A stretch of 64,000 nucleotides of DNA. Source: an uncultured Acidobacteriia bacterium. GTDB lineage: Bacteria > Acidobacteriota > Terriglobia > Bryobacterales > Bryobacteraceae. The DNA lies in NCBI GenBank assembly GCA_903900705.1, contig CAIUOG010000043.1, positions 1-64,000 of the forward strand, in the 5' to 3' direction. Below, one piece after another: positions 1-9,600 of the stretch. The translations under genes were made by a program, and so were the position numbers. The notes below the pieces were generated by a model. It searched no databases and was not told the origin of the DNA. It saw nothing but the letters and a program-made list of their open reading frames with translations. Position 1 is the stretch's first letter. Every line of letters begins with the position of its first letter.

Positions 1-168
1 GCCATTCCCTTCGTTTTTCGCCTTGACAGTGGCGTTGGGAACGGTAGCGGAGGATTGATCCTTTACGACGCCTTCGATTGAGCCGAGATCCGACTGGGCG
101 AAGGCGGATACTGCGGCGAGGAACAGTGCTGCAAATCCAAGCAGCGCTGTACGACTGCTACGTAGCAT
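1..168 (-). CDS. Oar-like TonB-dependent receptor, N-terminal fragment cut by window edge
   Basis: The first 56 codons of a minus-strand gene are present; the rest lies beyond position 1. The translation starts MLRSSRTALLGFAALF, a classic signal peptide ending in an AFAQ-type cleavage site, followed by SDLGSIEGVVKDQSSATVPN. That is the first strand of the carboxypeptidase-regulatory-like (CarboxypepD_reg) domain found at the mature N-terminus of acidobacterial Oar-like outer-membrane proteins. The ATG at 168 has a strong ribosome site (AAGGGAG) just upstream. By analogy with the two full-length paralogues at 3.7-9.8 kb it probably encodes a roughly 1000-residue outer-membrane beta-barrel. The family assignment rests on this short segment only, so the barrel itself is inferred. 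Confidence 0.75.
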   Translation of the reverse strand, partial: MLRSSRTALLGFAALFLAAVSAFAQSDLGSIEGVVKDQSSATVPNATVKAKNEGNG

Positions 169-316
169 AGTACTCCCTTTCAGCGTTTAAGCTTTGACTA
201 TTCTATAAGATCCGGCCCTGCTAAATCCATCGCCCGTGAAACGTTTTACCGGATTGAAACGTCGCAACGGCCCATGGAGCCGCAAAAGACCGCAAGCGGT
301 GTGTCCCGAAACACTT

Positions 317-1243
317 TCAGGCCTTCCAGGGAGCGCTGAAATGGGTATTCCAGTCCACCAGCCCGATGTTCAGCAGTTCATGCTTCACGGCTTTGGTGTC
401 GGCTTCCACGATCAGGTAGGCGTTGGGATCGTAGCGGGTGGCGGCCATGACGAGGTGCTGGGGCCCGAACGAACGCCCGAACTCAAACCAGCGGTGCCAG
501 TGGCCCGACACGACCCGCTGAATGGTATCCCGGTGCCGCTTGATCAGGAAATGGACGCCGTAGTCCTTCACTTCGAGCGGCGCAACGATCGAAAGCGGGT
601 AGTGGATGAAGACGAAGGAGGGCTTGTTCTGGCTGAGTTCCGCTTCAAACCAGTTCAGTTGCTCCTCGCCGAGAGAACCCATCGCCGGGTTGAACTTCGC
701 ATGCCCCCTGGTCCAGGTATCACCCAGGAAGTTGTTGAGATGAATGAACTTCCAGCCTTTGTGCTCCACCGAGTAGTACGGCTTCAGGCCAAACTTGCGG
801 CGGAACAGTTCATGCGAGTTTTCCCGCGACATTTTCTTTACGGAGTAGTCGTGGTTGCCGAATCCGGCATGCACGGGCATTTTGAAGCCGTCGGTCAGCG
901 CTTTGGCGCGATCGAGACGCGTCTCGTTCTGAAAGTAGAAGTCGATATCGGGCGAGGGGTAGTCGTGGAAATAGTCGCCGACCAGAAACACCTGTTCGAT
1001 GCGGGGCTGCAGAGAGTTGATCACGCCGCGCGCCGATTCCAGCCGGTCCGTGGTTTTAAACATCGACTCCGTGTCTTCCGCGTTGCTTTCCGGACCCTTG
1101 TAGAAGCCGTCGATGATATGCGTATCGGCAATCAGGGCGAAGTAGAACTTCGAGGGATCCGGGGCCGCGGAGGCAAACGGACGAACCGCGAGCGATGCGC
1201 CGCCGGCGGCGGCAATCCGGAGGAAGTTTTTACGGGTGATCAC
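317..1243 (-). CDS. Secreted calcineurin-like metallophosphoesterase
   Basis: 308 residues with the ordered metal-binding motifs of the calcineurin-like phosphoesterase superfamily: ADTH near residue 40, GDYFHD near 90, GNHD near 130, a lone His in FIHYP near 214 and GHWH near 247. The N-terminus (TRKNFLRIAAAGGA) resembles a Tat-type signal with R-K in place of R-R, so export to the periplasm as a folded metalloenzyme is likely. Substrate is unknown; the family includes phosphodiesterases, 5'-nucleotidases and phosphatases. The only reasonable start is GTG at 1243, which lies inside overlapping palindromes (see 1234-1254) and has only a weak ribosome site. The next gene upstream (1297-1845) is on the same strand 53 bp away, so the two may be co-transcribed. 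Confidence 0.85.
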   Translation of the reverse strand: MITRKNFLRIAAAGGASLAVRPFASAAPDPSKFYFALIADTHIIDGFYKGPESNAEDTESMFKTTDRLESARGVINSLQPRIEQVFLVGDYFHDYPSPDIDFYFQNETRLDRAKALTDGFKMPVHAGFGNHDYSVKKMSRENSHELFRRKFGLKPYYSVEHKGWKFIHLNNFLGDTWTRGHAKFNPAMGSLGEEQLNWFEAELSQNKPSFVFIHYPLSIVAPLEVKDYGVHFLIKRHRDTIQRVVSGHWHRWFEFGRSFGPQHLVMAATRYDPNAYLIVEADTKAVKHELLNIGLVDWNTHFSAPWKA

Positions 1244-1254
1244 CCTGACAGGGT
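1234..1254. promoter_or_regulatory. Two overlapping palindromes over the phosphoesterase start codon
   Basis: GGGTGATCACCC (1234-1245) is a perfect 12-bp palindrome, and ACCCTGACAGGGT (1242-1254) is a perfect inverted repeat around a central A. They share an ACCC half-site, giving three alternating half-sites GGGT/ACCC/GGGT across the GTG start at 1243. This could be an operator for a dimeric repressor, or an RNA switch in which the start codon pairs in one hairpin or the other. Function is inferred from symmetry only. Confidence 0.35.
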
Positions 1255-1296
1255 AGCCGGAAATTGTTTACGGCTGATGAAACGGCTTTTGTCGGG

Positions 1297-1845
1297 CTAC
1301 GGAGCGGGAGTCTGCTTTGCCGGGAGGGCCTTCCAGGCCTCCGCAGTGATCTCTTTACCGCGCCACGCGGGCTTCCGGAACGGCCATGCGGTTGCCACCC
1401 AGGCCTTCATGTCACGAAAGAGCTGGTCTTCAAAGCCGGCATCGAACGCCTCTTTGGTGACCCACATGGTGGCCACCACGTCGTAACCTTCTTTTCCGGA
1501 AGGGCGGAGGTAAAAGCAACCCAGTTCCCTGCTGCCGTCCGGCGTCAGAACCGCAAACGGGAACGATTTCCGCCCGTCCCATTGTGCCTTCTCGCCCGCC
1601 ATATCTTTCGCCTGATCGTCCATGGTGAGGCCGGGCCGGGGCCAGTTTCCGCCCTGGGTTTTGCGGATATGGTCAATCGAACTCATGTAAGCTTTGTAGT
1701 CCAGCTCGGCGACGGCGGGGCCAAGGGGAACGAGCTTGTAGGTGGAGCCCGTATAGGAAGTCGGAACGGCAAATGTCGGGGGAACGAACTGGGCAAGAGC
1801 TGCGACAGGGAGACTTGCCAGCAGCAATAGAGTGGCTGGCTTCAT
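1297..1845 (-). CDS. Secreted protein with possible GNAT-like fold
   Basis: 182 residues from the ATG at 1845; an upstream in-frame start at 1893 was rejected because MKPATLLLLASLPVAALAQ is a clean signal peptide when translation begins at 1845. The mature part contains DYKAYMSSIDHIR, a WP-containing turn, and LGCFYLRPSGKEGYDVVATMWV. This resembles a family of small acetyltransferase-fold (GNAT-like) proteins in soil bacteria, in which a beta-strand plus GYDA-type loop precedes a W-V strand. I could not see an unambiguous acetyl-CoA binding loop, and an exported acetyltransferase would be unusual. Confidence in the coding assignment is high and in the fold low. It lies immediately upstream of the phosphoesterase on the same strand. 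Confidence 0.6.
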   Translation of the reverse strand: MKPATLLLLASLPVAALAQFVPPTFAVPTSYTGSTYKLVPLGPAVAELDYKAYMSSIDHIRKTQGGNWPRPGLTMDDQAKDMAGEKAQWDGRKSFPFAVLTPDGSRELGCFYLRPSGKEGYDVVATMWVTKEAFDAGFEDQLFRDMKAWVATAWPFRKPAWRGKEITAEAWKALPAKQTPAP

Positions 1846-1932
1846 ACTTACGATGTTAACGCGCACATGCGGTTGTGCCCGGCAATGGAGCACATTCCAC
1901 GCGGGCGGACACGGCTAAACTACTTCTATAGT

Positions 1933-1961
1933 TTGACGATACAGGCCCGGTAAGAGATATT
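1933..1961 (+). promoter_or_regulatory. Candidate sigma-70-type promoter
   Basis: TTGACG (1933-1938) and GATATT (1956-1961) are separated by 17 bp, and the start of the next plus-strand gene is 33 bp downstream with GGAGG between. The -35 match is good and the -10 match moderate (4 of 6). Confidence 0.4.
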
Positions 1962-1994
1962 GGCAACCGGCTTGCTCACACTGGAGGCACTTCG

Positions 1995-3683
1995 ATGAGC
2001 CCAAAGAGACTGATTTCCTGCCTGCTTCTGACCGGTTGCCTGGCCGGCGTCCTGACCCGAGTGACGCGCGGAGCCGAACCGGCCGTCAAACCTCTATATG
2101 TATTCCTCAGCGCCAGTGTGGATGACCACATCAATGGGGACTTTACGCGGGACAGAATTCGCCGCATCCTTGCGATGCTGGCGAAGGCCCGGCAGCGAGA
2201 TCCGAAGGCGGCCGCGACCCTTCTCTTTTCCGGGGCGATGAGCGAGGAACTGGAACGAAGCAATGGAACAAGCCACCTGCTGGACTCCCTGAAAGAAGCG
2301 GAAAAGGCCGGACTCATCCGGACCGGGTATGACGGCAACGGCGAGCCTACCTATTCCAACCATCCGCTGGTGGATCTGGCGGACGCCAAATCGCCGGAGG
2401 AACACTGGAGCCTCCGCGTTGCCGGCGCGGAGAAACTGCTGACAAGCGCGCGGGACCCGCTTTCGGGCGCACTCCGGCCTACCGGGTCCGGCGGTCTGAA
2501 GAAGGAACAGGAGGTCTTTGGCCCCGCCTCCTACATCCGCGGCGTATTCCTCATGTCTTCGAACCTGCTGGCGCCGATTCCCGATGTGGGCGCGGATTCC
2601 GAGATCATTCACGCGCTCCGCAGACTCAACACGTCGGCAGTGCTCGAAGGGCTGACCGACACCTCGCGCGACCGTGGCACGGCCTCGGTCTACCGGGGCT
2701 GGGTCAAAACGATCAGCACCCACTTCAGCCCGGATGCCGATACCTCGCCGGAACTCTTTTGGCAGGAAGGCGTACTGCGCTCTTCCGAGACCGGCAAAGG
2801 GGACCTGCGAGTATTCCGCGCCTCCACGGGCGCGGAGAAACTTAAAGCGACGCTGAAAGCTCTCGACCGCTCCCGCCCGAGGGTACTGCACATTGAAATC
2901 GGCAGCCAGATGAACTACGCCAAACCGAATCCGCTGCCGGTGAGGCCGAACGTTCCGCTGACGTACGCCTACGATCATCCTTCCAAGCCGGCATATCCGG
3001 CGGAACTGCGGTTCTCCGCGGCGGAAACAGAGGGATTCTACCAGGCGGAAGAAGAGACGCTGCAGTATCTGATTCAGGAATACTTCCCGGCAAACCCCGG
3101 CAGCCGCTTTGTGGTCGCGAGCGATCTGAAGACGATGGCGGCGTCTTCTTCGGGCTATCAGGTTCAGACCAGCAGTCTGCGCGCGGCGCTGCGGTCCGTG
3201 CTGGCCTCCTGGGGCCGGGAGCCCCTGAAATTCCTCCGGGTGGAAGACCACTATCTCTCCGAAGCCGACCTGTTCGGCACGCTGGCGGAAGCGCTGGCGC
3301 AAAAGCAGGCGTCGGTGGCGGTGCGTCCGGTCTACGGACCCGTGCGTATGGTGCCGCCGAACACGAGACCCGCGACGGGCGAAGTCACGCCGGCGACCGT
3401 GGCACGAGTCTGCGAAACCTTGATCAAAGAATTCCACACCGAGGCGTGGACCCCGATTCCGCGTAACGCGGTTCCGGCGGAGATCGCAATTGAAGGCAAG
3501 GTCCTGAATCCCGCGCAGTTCCTGCGACTGATGGCGGACGCCCTGGTGGCGGATTCAGACACGACCAAACTGCGGATCCAGAACGCGGCGTTGTTCTGGG
3601 GTCCGGAGGAGATCTTCTACCGCCGCCGCCCGGATACGGAACTGGGATACGTCTGGACGTTTAAGCCGGCAGTGCTTCACTGA
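1995..3683 (+). CDS. Secreted protein of unknown function
   Basis: 562 residues, starting at an ATG preceded by GGAGG. The N-terminus MSPKRLISCLLLTGCLAGVL is a signal sequence; a Cys at residue 15 (LLTGC) could also make it a lipoprotein, but the lipobox is imperfect. The next segment (LYVFLSASVDDHINGDFTRDRI) looks like the first strand of an alpha/beta fold with acidic residues. The C-terminal 90 residues contain an IPRNAVPAEIAIEGKVL segment followed by a helical stretch, reminiscent of envelope-binding repeat modules. I do not recognise the family and assign no activity. It converges on the receptor gene at 3699 with only 15 bp between stop codons. Confidence 0.7.
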   Translation: MSPKRLISCLLLTGCLAGVLTRVTRGAEPAVKPLYVFLSASVDDHINGDFTRDRIRRILAMLAKARQRDPKAAATLLFSGAMSEELERSNGTSHLLDSLKEAEKAGLIRTGYDGNGEPTYSNHPLVDLADAKSPEEHWSLRVAGAEKLLTSARDPLSGALRPTGSGGLKKEQEVFGPASYIRGVFLMSSNLLAPIPDVGADSEIIHALRRLNTSAVLEGLTDTSRDRGTASVYRGWVKTISTHFSPDADTSPELFWQEGVLRSSETGKGDLRVFRASTGAEKLKATLKALDRSRPRVLHIEIGSQMNYAKPNPLPVRPNVPLTYAYDHPSKPAYPAELRFSAAETEGFYQAEEETLQYLIQEYFPANPGSRFVVASDLKTMAASSSGYQVQTSSLRAALRSVLASWGREPLKFLRVEDHYLSEADLFGTLAEALAQKQASVAVRPVYGPVRMVPPNTRPATGEVTPATVARVCETLIKEFHTEAWTPIPRNAVPAEIAIEGKVLNPAQFLRLMADALVADSDTTKLRIQNAALFWGPEEIFYRRRPDTELGYVWTFKPAVLH

Positions 3684-3698
3684 GGAGGCGGTCGCCGG

Positions 3699-6617
3699 TC
3701 AAAAGACCAGACGGGCAACCATTTCGAACTGCCGCGGCGTTCCACTGCCGGTCGGGCCGGTGTTCACAAGGGACGTGATGCGGCCAAAGCTGGCGGGTGC
3801 GGAAATATCGGCCAGGGGGTTCCCATATTGCGCGCGGTTCAGCAGGTTGAAGCACTCCGCGCGGAGTTCGAGCGCCACGTGCTCGCGCAGGGCAATCCGG
3901 CGGCTGAGAGAAACATCCGCCTGCCAGAGAGCGGGGCCGCGAAACGCATTTCGGCCCAGGTTTCCCCATGTCTTCGATGCCGGAACCGCAAACGCTGACA
4001 GGTTCAGCCATTGCCCCGCCGAAGCGAGGGGAACACCCGGCAACAGGTTGGGCCGCTGGTTCGCGGCATTGCCATCCGGCATCACGGCCGCGGTCCGGTC
4101 CACCGTGATATTCACAGGCAGCCCGGTTCGTCCGCCCGCCACGCCGGAAAGTTCCCAGCCGCCGAACAGACCACCTTTACCGAACGGCAGTTCGTATACC
4201 GTGGAAACGCTCAGACTGTGGCGGGCATCCTGATCGCTGGAGGCCCGTTCACAACGGCGGCAGGCAACGTTCTCAGGGAAAACGTCTTCCACGCCGCTGC
4301 CCAGAGAGCCATCGTTGATAGCGTGCGACCACATATAGTTTGCCGTCATCGCCCAGCCGCGCCGCAGCCAGCGTTGCCCCTGCAGTTGAAGCGCGTTAAA
4401 GAGGCTGTTTCCGTCCTTCGCCCGCAATTCAATCTGCCCGAACTGCGTATAAGGGCGCATCCCGGTTGCCGGATTGAGCGTGTTGACGTAAGCCCGGTTC
4501 ATGATATTAGTTCCTTTGTTTCCAATCAGGGACACCGTGCCGAGAAAACGCAGAGGCAGCGCCTGCTGCACCGAGGCCACCCACTGCTGCACGTAGGTAT
4601 CTTTCCGGTTCCGCACCTGATCCTTGGGTGAAAACACCCCGGTTGCGGTCGCGAGCAGGGAATCGAAGGGGTAGCTCAACGCGGGAAACTGCGCACCCCG
4701 CGAAAGAGAATAGCGCGGCTGGTCGTTCGCGGTGGGAAAGTTCTGGTCGTCCAGTTGTGCGTCCTCATGGTAGATGCCATAGCCGATACGGAGGACGGTG
4801 TGGCCCGAGAAACGCTCCGGCGCCCAGGCGAGCCCCACCCGCGGGTCGATATTGTTTTTGGCCGGGAACAGAAAGGGGCTGTTGGCCGGGCAAAAACCGC
4901 CGCAGGTCTGGAAATCGAACGGAATCGCCCGTCCGGCGGACTCATGAAAGGCATTGTAGAATTCGTAACGCAGCCCGGCGTTGAGAATCAGGTTGGCACG
5001 GAGGCGGTACTCATCCTGCGCGTAGCCAAAATAAGACGTTTTCCGCATGCGCTTCAGGGGCAGCAGGGCTGTATAGGCGGCGGAATCCAGGCTGTTGGTC
5101 TCAAAATTCGCAAGAGAACTGTAGGTCAGCATCCCGGCAAAAGAACTGCCCTCATTTACCTCCACACGCCGAATTTCAACCCCGGCCCGCAACGCATGAC
5201 GGCCTCGCACCATGCTGAAGTTGTCCAGCCAGCTGAAGGTTCTGCCGTCCTGGTTACTGGCAGAACTACTATTCAGCGCCGAAAAGCCGGAAACGTTGAC
5301 GGTGTAAGGAAACGGCGTGAGGTTCGCGGCGCGGGACACGAGTTGATTGGTGCCGAACTTGAACTCGTTGGCCATGGAAGGCGACAAAACCCGAAGCAAC
5401 TCAGCCACGCCATTGAGCGGTTTCGCCTTGTTCAGTTGCCTGTCGGTGAGGACACCCAGCGGGGTGGTGGTGGCGGCGGCGTCATAGCTGAAGCGCGCAT
5501 ATCCGGTGGTGGAATCGTCAAAGCGGTGGTCAAGGCGCACCATTTCGGAGTACTCGTTGTCCACGGAGCGGGCAACCCCGGTCCACTGCTGCACTCCATT
5601 GGAACTGAGCAGACCGTTGCCGACAGGATAGTCATTGATAACCGGGGCGAGCACCGGCGATTGCTGCATCACCAGGGAACGAATGGCCGCGCCGGGAACG
5701 AAACCATTGAGCGTCTGGTCCTGTACCTGCCGGACTGCTTCGAAGTTAATAAAAAAGAAGGTCTTGTTCTTTCTGACCGGGCCGCCCAGCGTTCCCCCGA
5801 ACTGATTGAGCCGGAACGGCAGCGGACCCGGAGTCAGATCAAACGGAGAGCGGGCATCCAGCGAACTATTACGAAAAAACTCAAACAGCGAGCCGCCCAA
5901 CCGGTTTCCGCCCGCGAGTGACGCGACGGCAATCTGGGCGCCGGAAGCATCGCCCTTCTCTGCCGTGGGAAGCACCGTATCAACACGGAATTCGGAAATC
6001 GCGCTCACCGGAATGGCCAGGCGAACATAGGCCTTCTGCGCCTGATTGACGATGCCGGTGGCGTCCACGCCGTCAAACGTAATGTTCATCTCATCGCGCC
6101 CACGCCCGGCGAAACGGATGGAACGCTGTGTACTGCCACCCTGATCGATCGCCCCGGGAGTCAGCGCAGTGAGGCTGGTCCAGTTGCGACCGTTCAATGG
6201 CAGCGCCTCCACAGCATGTTGTTCAACAGCTTGACCCAGGGATACCGAGGACTGACTCACCTGCGGAACCGCGTCGGTGATTGTGACCTGCTCACGCAAA
6301 CCCGCCACCCCGAGTACCGGATTCAACGTCCGGGTCTGACCGACAATCTGGTCGAGATGCTCGAAACGCGCACTGTCGAAACCCGGCGCGGAAAACTCCG
6401 CCGTCCACGTCCCGACAGGCAGATCTGTGAGCTGATAAACACCGCTTTCATTCGACCGGGTCCGTCGCTCCAGCCCCGTATCCGATTTGGACAGGACAAC
6501 CACGGCGCCGGGGATCGCAACGCCTCGGGCATCGAGGACTGTCCCGGTCAATGCGCTTCGATCTACCTGACCCAGGGACAGGGATGCAGCGACAAACAGC
6601 AGGATGAGACTCCGCAT
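3699..6617 (-). CDS. Oar-like TonB-dependent outer-membrane receptor
   Basis: 972 residues. A short signal peptide (MRSLILLFVAASLSLGQ) is followed by a CarboxypepD_reg Ig-like domain (about 20-105: LTGTVLDARGVAIPGAVV, GVYQLTDLPVGTW). A plug-like region follows (about 115-240: VEALPLNGRNWTSL, ITFDGVDATGI, ISEFRVDT), then a long beta-barrel region with alternating aromatic strands and a C-terminal aromatic residue (MVARLVF). LNGRN and the repeated FGGTLGGPVRKNKTFFFINFE block are hallmarks of acidobacterial Oar-type receptors, thought to import polymers or act in surface adhesion. No obvious TonB box can be picked by eye. It is divergent from a second receptor (6693) across a 75-bp intergenic region, so both may share control. 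Confidence 0.9.
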   Translation of the reverse strand: MRSLILLFVAASLSLGQVDRSALTGTVLDARGVAIPGAVVVLSKSDTGLERRTRSNESGVYQLTDLPVGTWTAEFSAPGFDSARFEHLDQIVGQTRTLNPVLGVAGLREQVTITDAVPQVSQSSVSLGQAVEQHAVEALPLNGRNWTSLTALTPGAIDQGGSTQRSIRFAGRGRDEMNITFDGVDATGIVNQAQKAYVRLAIPVSAISEFRVDTVLPTAEKGDASGAQIAVASLAGGNRLGGSLFEFFRNSSLDARSPFDLTPGPLPFRLNQFGGTLGGPVRKNKTFFFINFEAVRQVQDQTLNGFVPGAAIRSLVMQQSPVLAPVINDYPVGNGLLSSNGVQQWTGVARSVDNEYSEMVRLDHRFDDSTTGYARFSYDAAATTTPLGVLTDRQLNKAKPLNGVAELLRVLSPSMANEFKFGTNQLVSRAANLTPFPYTVNVSGFSALNSSSASNQDGRTFSWLDNFSMVRGRHALRAGVEIRRVEVNEGSSFAGMLTYSSLANFETNSLDSAAYTALLPLKRMRKTSYFGYAQDEYRLRANLILNAGLRYEFYNAFHESAGRAIPFDFQTCGGFCPANSPFLFPAKNNIDPRVGLAWAPERFSGHTVLRIGYGIYHEDAQLDDQNFPTANDQPRYSLSRGAQFPALSYPFDSLLATATGVFSPKDQVRNRKDTYVQQWVASVQQALPLRFLGTVSLIGNKGTNIMNRAYVNTLNPATGMRPYTQFGQIELRAKDGNSLFNALQLQGQRWLRRGWAMTANYMWSHAINDGSLGSGVEDVFPENVACRRCERASSDQDARHSLSVSTVYELPFGKGGLFGGWELSGVAGGRTGLPVNITVDRTAAVMPDGNAANQRPNLLPGVPLASAGQWLNLSAFAVPASKTWGNLGRNAFRGPALWQADVSLSRRIALREHVALELRAECFNLLNRAQYGNPLADISAPASFGRITSLVNTGPTGSGTPRQFEMVARLVF

Positions 6618-6692
6618 GATTCAGAAATCCTTTGCAATACGCTGCCCAAAACAGGTTGGCCCTCCGCTTGCCATGAGTCCCGCAATTCTGCC

Positions 6693-9600
6693 ATGACTTC
6701 AACAGCTTTCCAGCGGTCAGGTTTTATCGGAGTGGTGTTACTTTTTTTGAGTTCCCCGGCGCAGGCGCAGGTGAATACCGGAACCTTAGCGGGCTACGTC
6801 CTGGATCCCTCGGACAAGTCCATTCCCGGCGCATCCATCACGATTGAAAACGTCTCCCGCGCGTGGACACGCACCGTGCAAAGCAGTATCGCCGGGTACT
6901 ACGAATTCACCGGGTTGGCGCCAGCTGAATACCGAATCTCCGTAGAGGCGTCCTCCTTTGCCCCGCTGAAGACACGGGCAATCCGCGTGGAGGTGGATGA
7001 GCGCGTCCGACTCGACCTCCGGACCAGCATTGCCGGCCAGAAGACGCAGGTGGAGATCCACGCGGAGGTGTCGGCCGTACAGCGGGATTCCGGCGAGGCG
7101 GGCGCCGTGCTGGATCAGGACCTGATACGCGGACTGCCGCTGAATCAACGTGATTTTCTGCATTTGGCACTCCTGCTGCCTGGCGTTGCCCCGCCTGTGG
7201 AGGGATCACAACTTTCCACCCGCGGTACTTTCGCCATGCATTCGAACGGCGGGCGGGAAGAGGCCAATAATTTCCTGCTGGATGGAGCGGACAACAACGA
7301 TACAGACACCCGCGGCTACGTGCTTGAACCCTCGGCGGACGCCATCCAGGAGTTCAAGATTGCCACCAACTCGTACAGTGCGGAGTATGGCAGCGCCGGG
7401 GCTGGCCAGGTGAACATCATCACGCGCGGCGGGACAAACGAGTTCCACGGAACGGCGTGGGACTACCTCCGCAACCGGGATCTGGATGCGCGCAATTTCT
7501 TCGACGGCGGCAGCAAGCCCCACTTCATCCGGAATCAGTTCGGGGTGGGCGCGGGCGGAGCGGCTATCAGGAATACCACGTTCGTCTACGCCAGTTTTGA
7601 GGGTCTGCGGGAAAACCAGGGCCTGACGCAGCTCGGAACAGTGCCGACCGCAGCGGTTCGGACCGGCGACCTGTCGAGCCTCGGCGTCGAAGTGGACAGC
7701 CCCTTCACGGGGGATCCGTTCCCCGGCGCGACGATACCGAAATCGCTCATCTCCCCCCATGCCGCGCAGGTGCTGGCATTGTTCCCCCTGCCCAATCTGC
7801 CGGGCTCCTCCGGCAATTTCCTCGGCAATCCGATCGGCACCGGCAACCAGAACCAGGGCACCATCCGAGTGGATCAGAAGGTCACCGCAACATCGCAACT
7901 AATGGCTCGCTACAGCTACGGTCGCAGAGATCTGTTTGAGCCCTTCGCGGAGAATCAGAATGAACTGCCGGGGTTCGGTGATTACTCCTTCGACCGCGGC
8001 CACAACGCCCTGCTGCATTTCGAACAATCTCTCTCACCTCTCGCCATGAACTCGATTCTGGTGGGTTTTAACCGCGCCGTACGGCGAATCTACGCGCAAA
8101 ATTACACCACGAACGTGAACCAGCTCTGGGGGGTCAGCTACCTTCCGGTGAGTCCTCGCGACTATGGGTATCCGGGGATCTCAGTCAACGGCTATTCGAG
8201 GGTGGGGGACGTTGCGCCCACACCCATCGACCGCACTGACAACACCCTGCACCTGGCGGATAATCTGACAATCATTCGCGGCGCGCATACTCTTCGCACG
8301 GGCGCTGAATTCCGTGCCCTGCAACTGAACGGATACATCGAGGTCTACAGCCGCGGCCAGATGAACTTCACCGGCGCTCTGACCGGTCTGGGCATTGGCG
8401 ATCTTCTGATGGGGCTGCCGACGCTCGACATCAAATCCACCTACACGGGGCCCCAGACGCTTCGGAGCAAGTCCTTCAGCGGCTATGTGCAGGACGACTG
8501 GAAAGCATCACGGACTCTGACGCTGAATGCAGGGCTCCGCTATGAGTACGATTCCCCCGCAACCGACCCGACGAACCGGATGGCAACCTTTGATTTTGCC
8601 AAAGGCCAAACGGTTCCGGTGGGAACCAACGGGTTCTCCCGGTCCGGCACCAGGGGCTGGAAGGGCGGGTTCGGGCCACGCCTGGGCTTTGCCTGGTCGC
8701 CCTTGCGCAATACCGTGGTGCGTGGCGGCTACGGAATTTACTACGACGCCGGCATGTTCATCGTCGATTCCTCCCAGTACTTCAATCCGCCCTTTTTCAC
8801 CATTTCTGTTTATTTCCCGTCTGAGACTTCGCTGATTACGCTGGCCAATCCCTTTGCCACGACAAACGGCTTCGTTCCGCCGGCGGCGCTCAGCATTCTG
8901 AGCCCGAATTTCAAGCCTGCCTATGCGCAGCACTGGAACCTGAATCTGCAAAGAGATGTTGAAAAGGCCGGAGTTTTCAGCATTGCCTACGCTGGCGCCA
9001 AAGGGACGCAGCTGCCTCGTTCTCTGGATGTGAATCAGCCGTTTCCAGGGGCGTCCGATCTCTCCGAAAGAGCGCCGTATCCGGCGTTCAGCAACATCCT
9101 CGAAACCGAGAGCGGCGGCAACTCGGAATACCACTCACTACAGGTTTCCTTCAAACGTCGCCTGAGTCACGGTGTATCCGCCCTGGCCTCCTGGACCTGG
9201 TCGAAATCGATTGACGATACCTCAGCGTTTCTGCCCACCTCTTCCGACCAGAACTTCCCGCAAAACAGCCATAACTACAGACTGGAAAGGGCGCTTTCCA
9301 GCTTCGACGCGAGGAACCTGGCATCGGCGGCATTCGTCTGGGAGGTCCCGGCGGCATCCGGCATGGCGCTTCGGAAATTCACCCGCAACTTCGAACTGAG
9401 TGGCATCCTGAGCGCGCAGAGCGGACGTCCGTTCACGCCGGAACTGTCATCGGATAACAGCAACACGGGCAATAGTGGCGGCAACTTCGGAATCGACCGG
9501 CCGAACGTATTGCGAAGCCCGTCGCTTGCCAACCCCAGCCCGCGCGAATGGTTCAATACCAACGCTTTCGCCGTTCCGCAGCCATATACCTGGGGCAATG

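Noticed and set aside
4755-5921. 388-codon plus-strand frame within the first receptor gene
   Set aside because: Antisense shadow with charge pattern typical of GC-rich reverse frames; no start signals.
6216-6692. Upstream extension of the second Oar-like receptor frame
   Set aside because: Antisense to the start of the neighbouring receptor; the signal peptide begins at 6693.
6673-6696. Seven-codon leader ORF overlapping the receptor start
   Set aside because: Short, no ribosome site; overlap by ATGA is easily due to chance.
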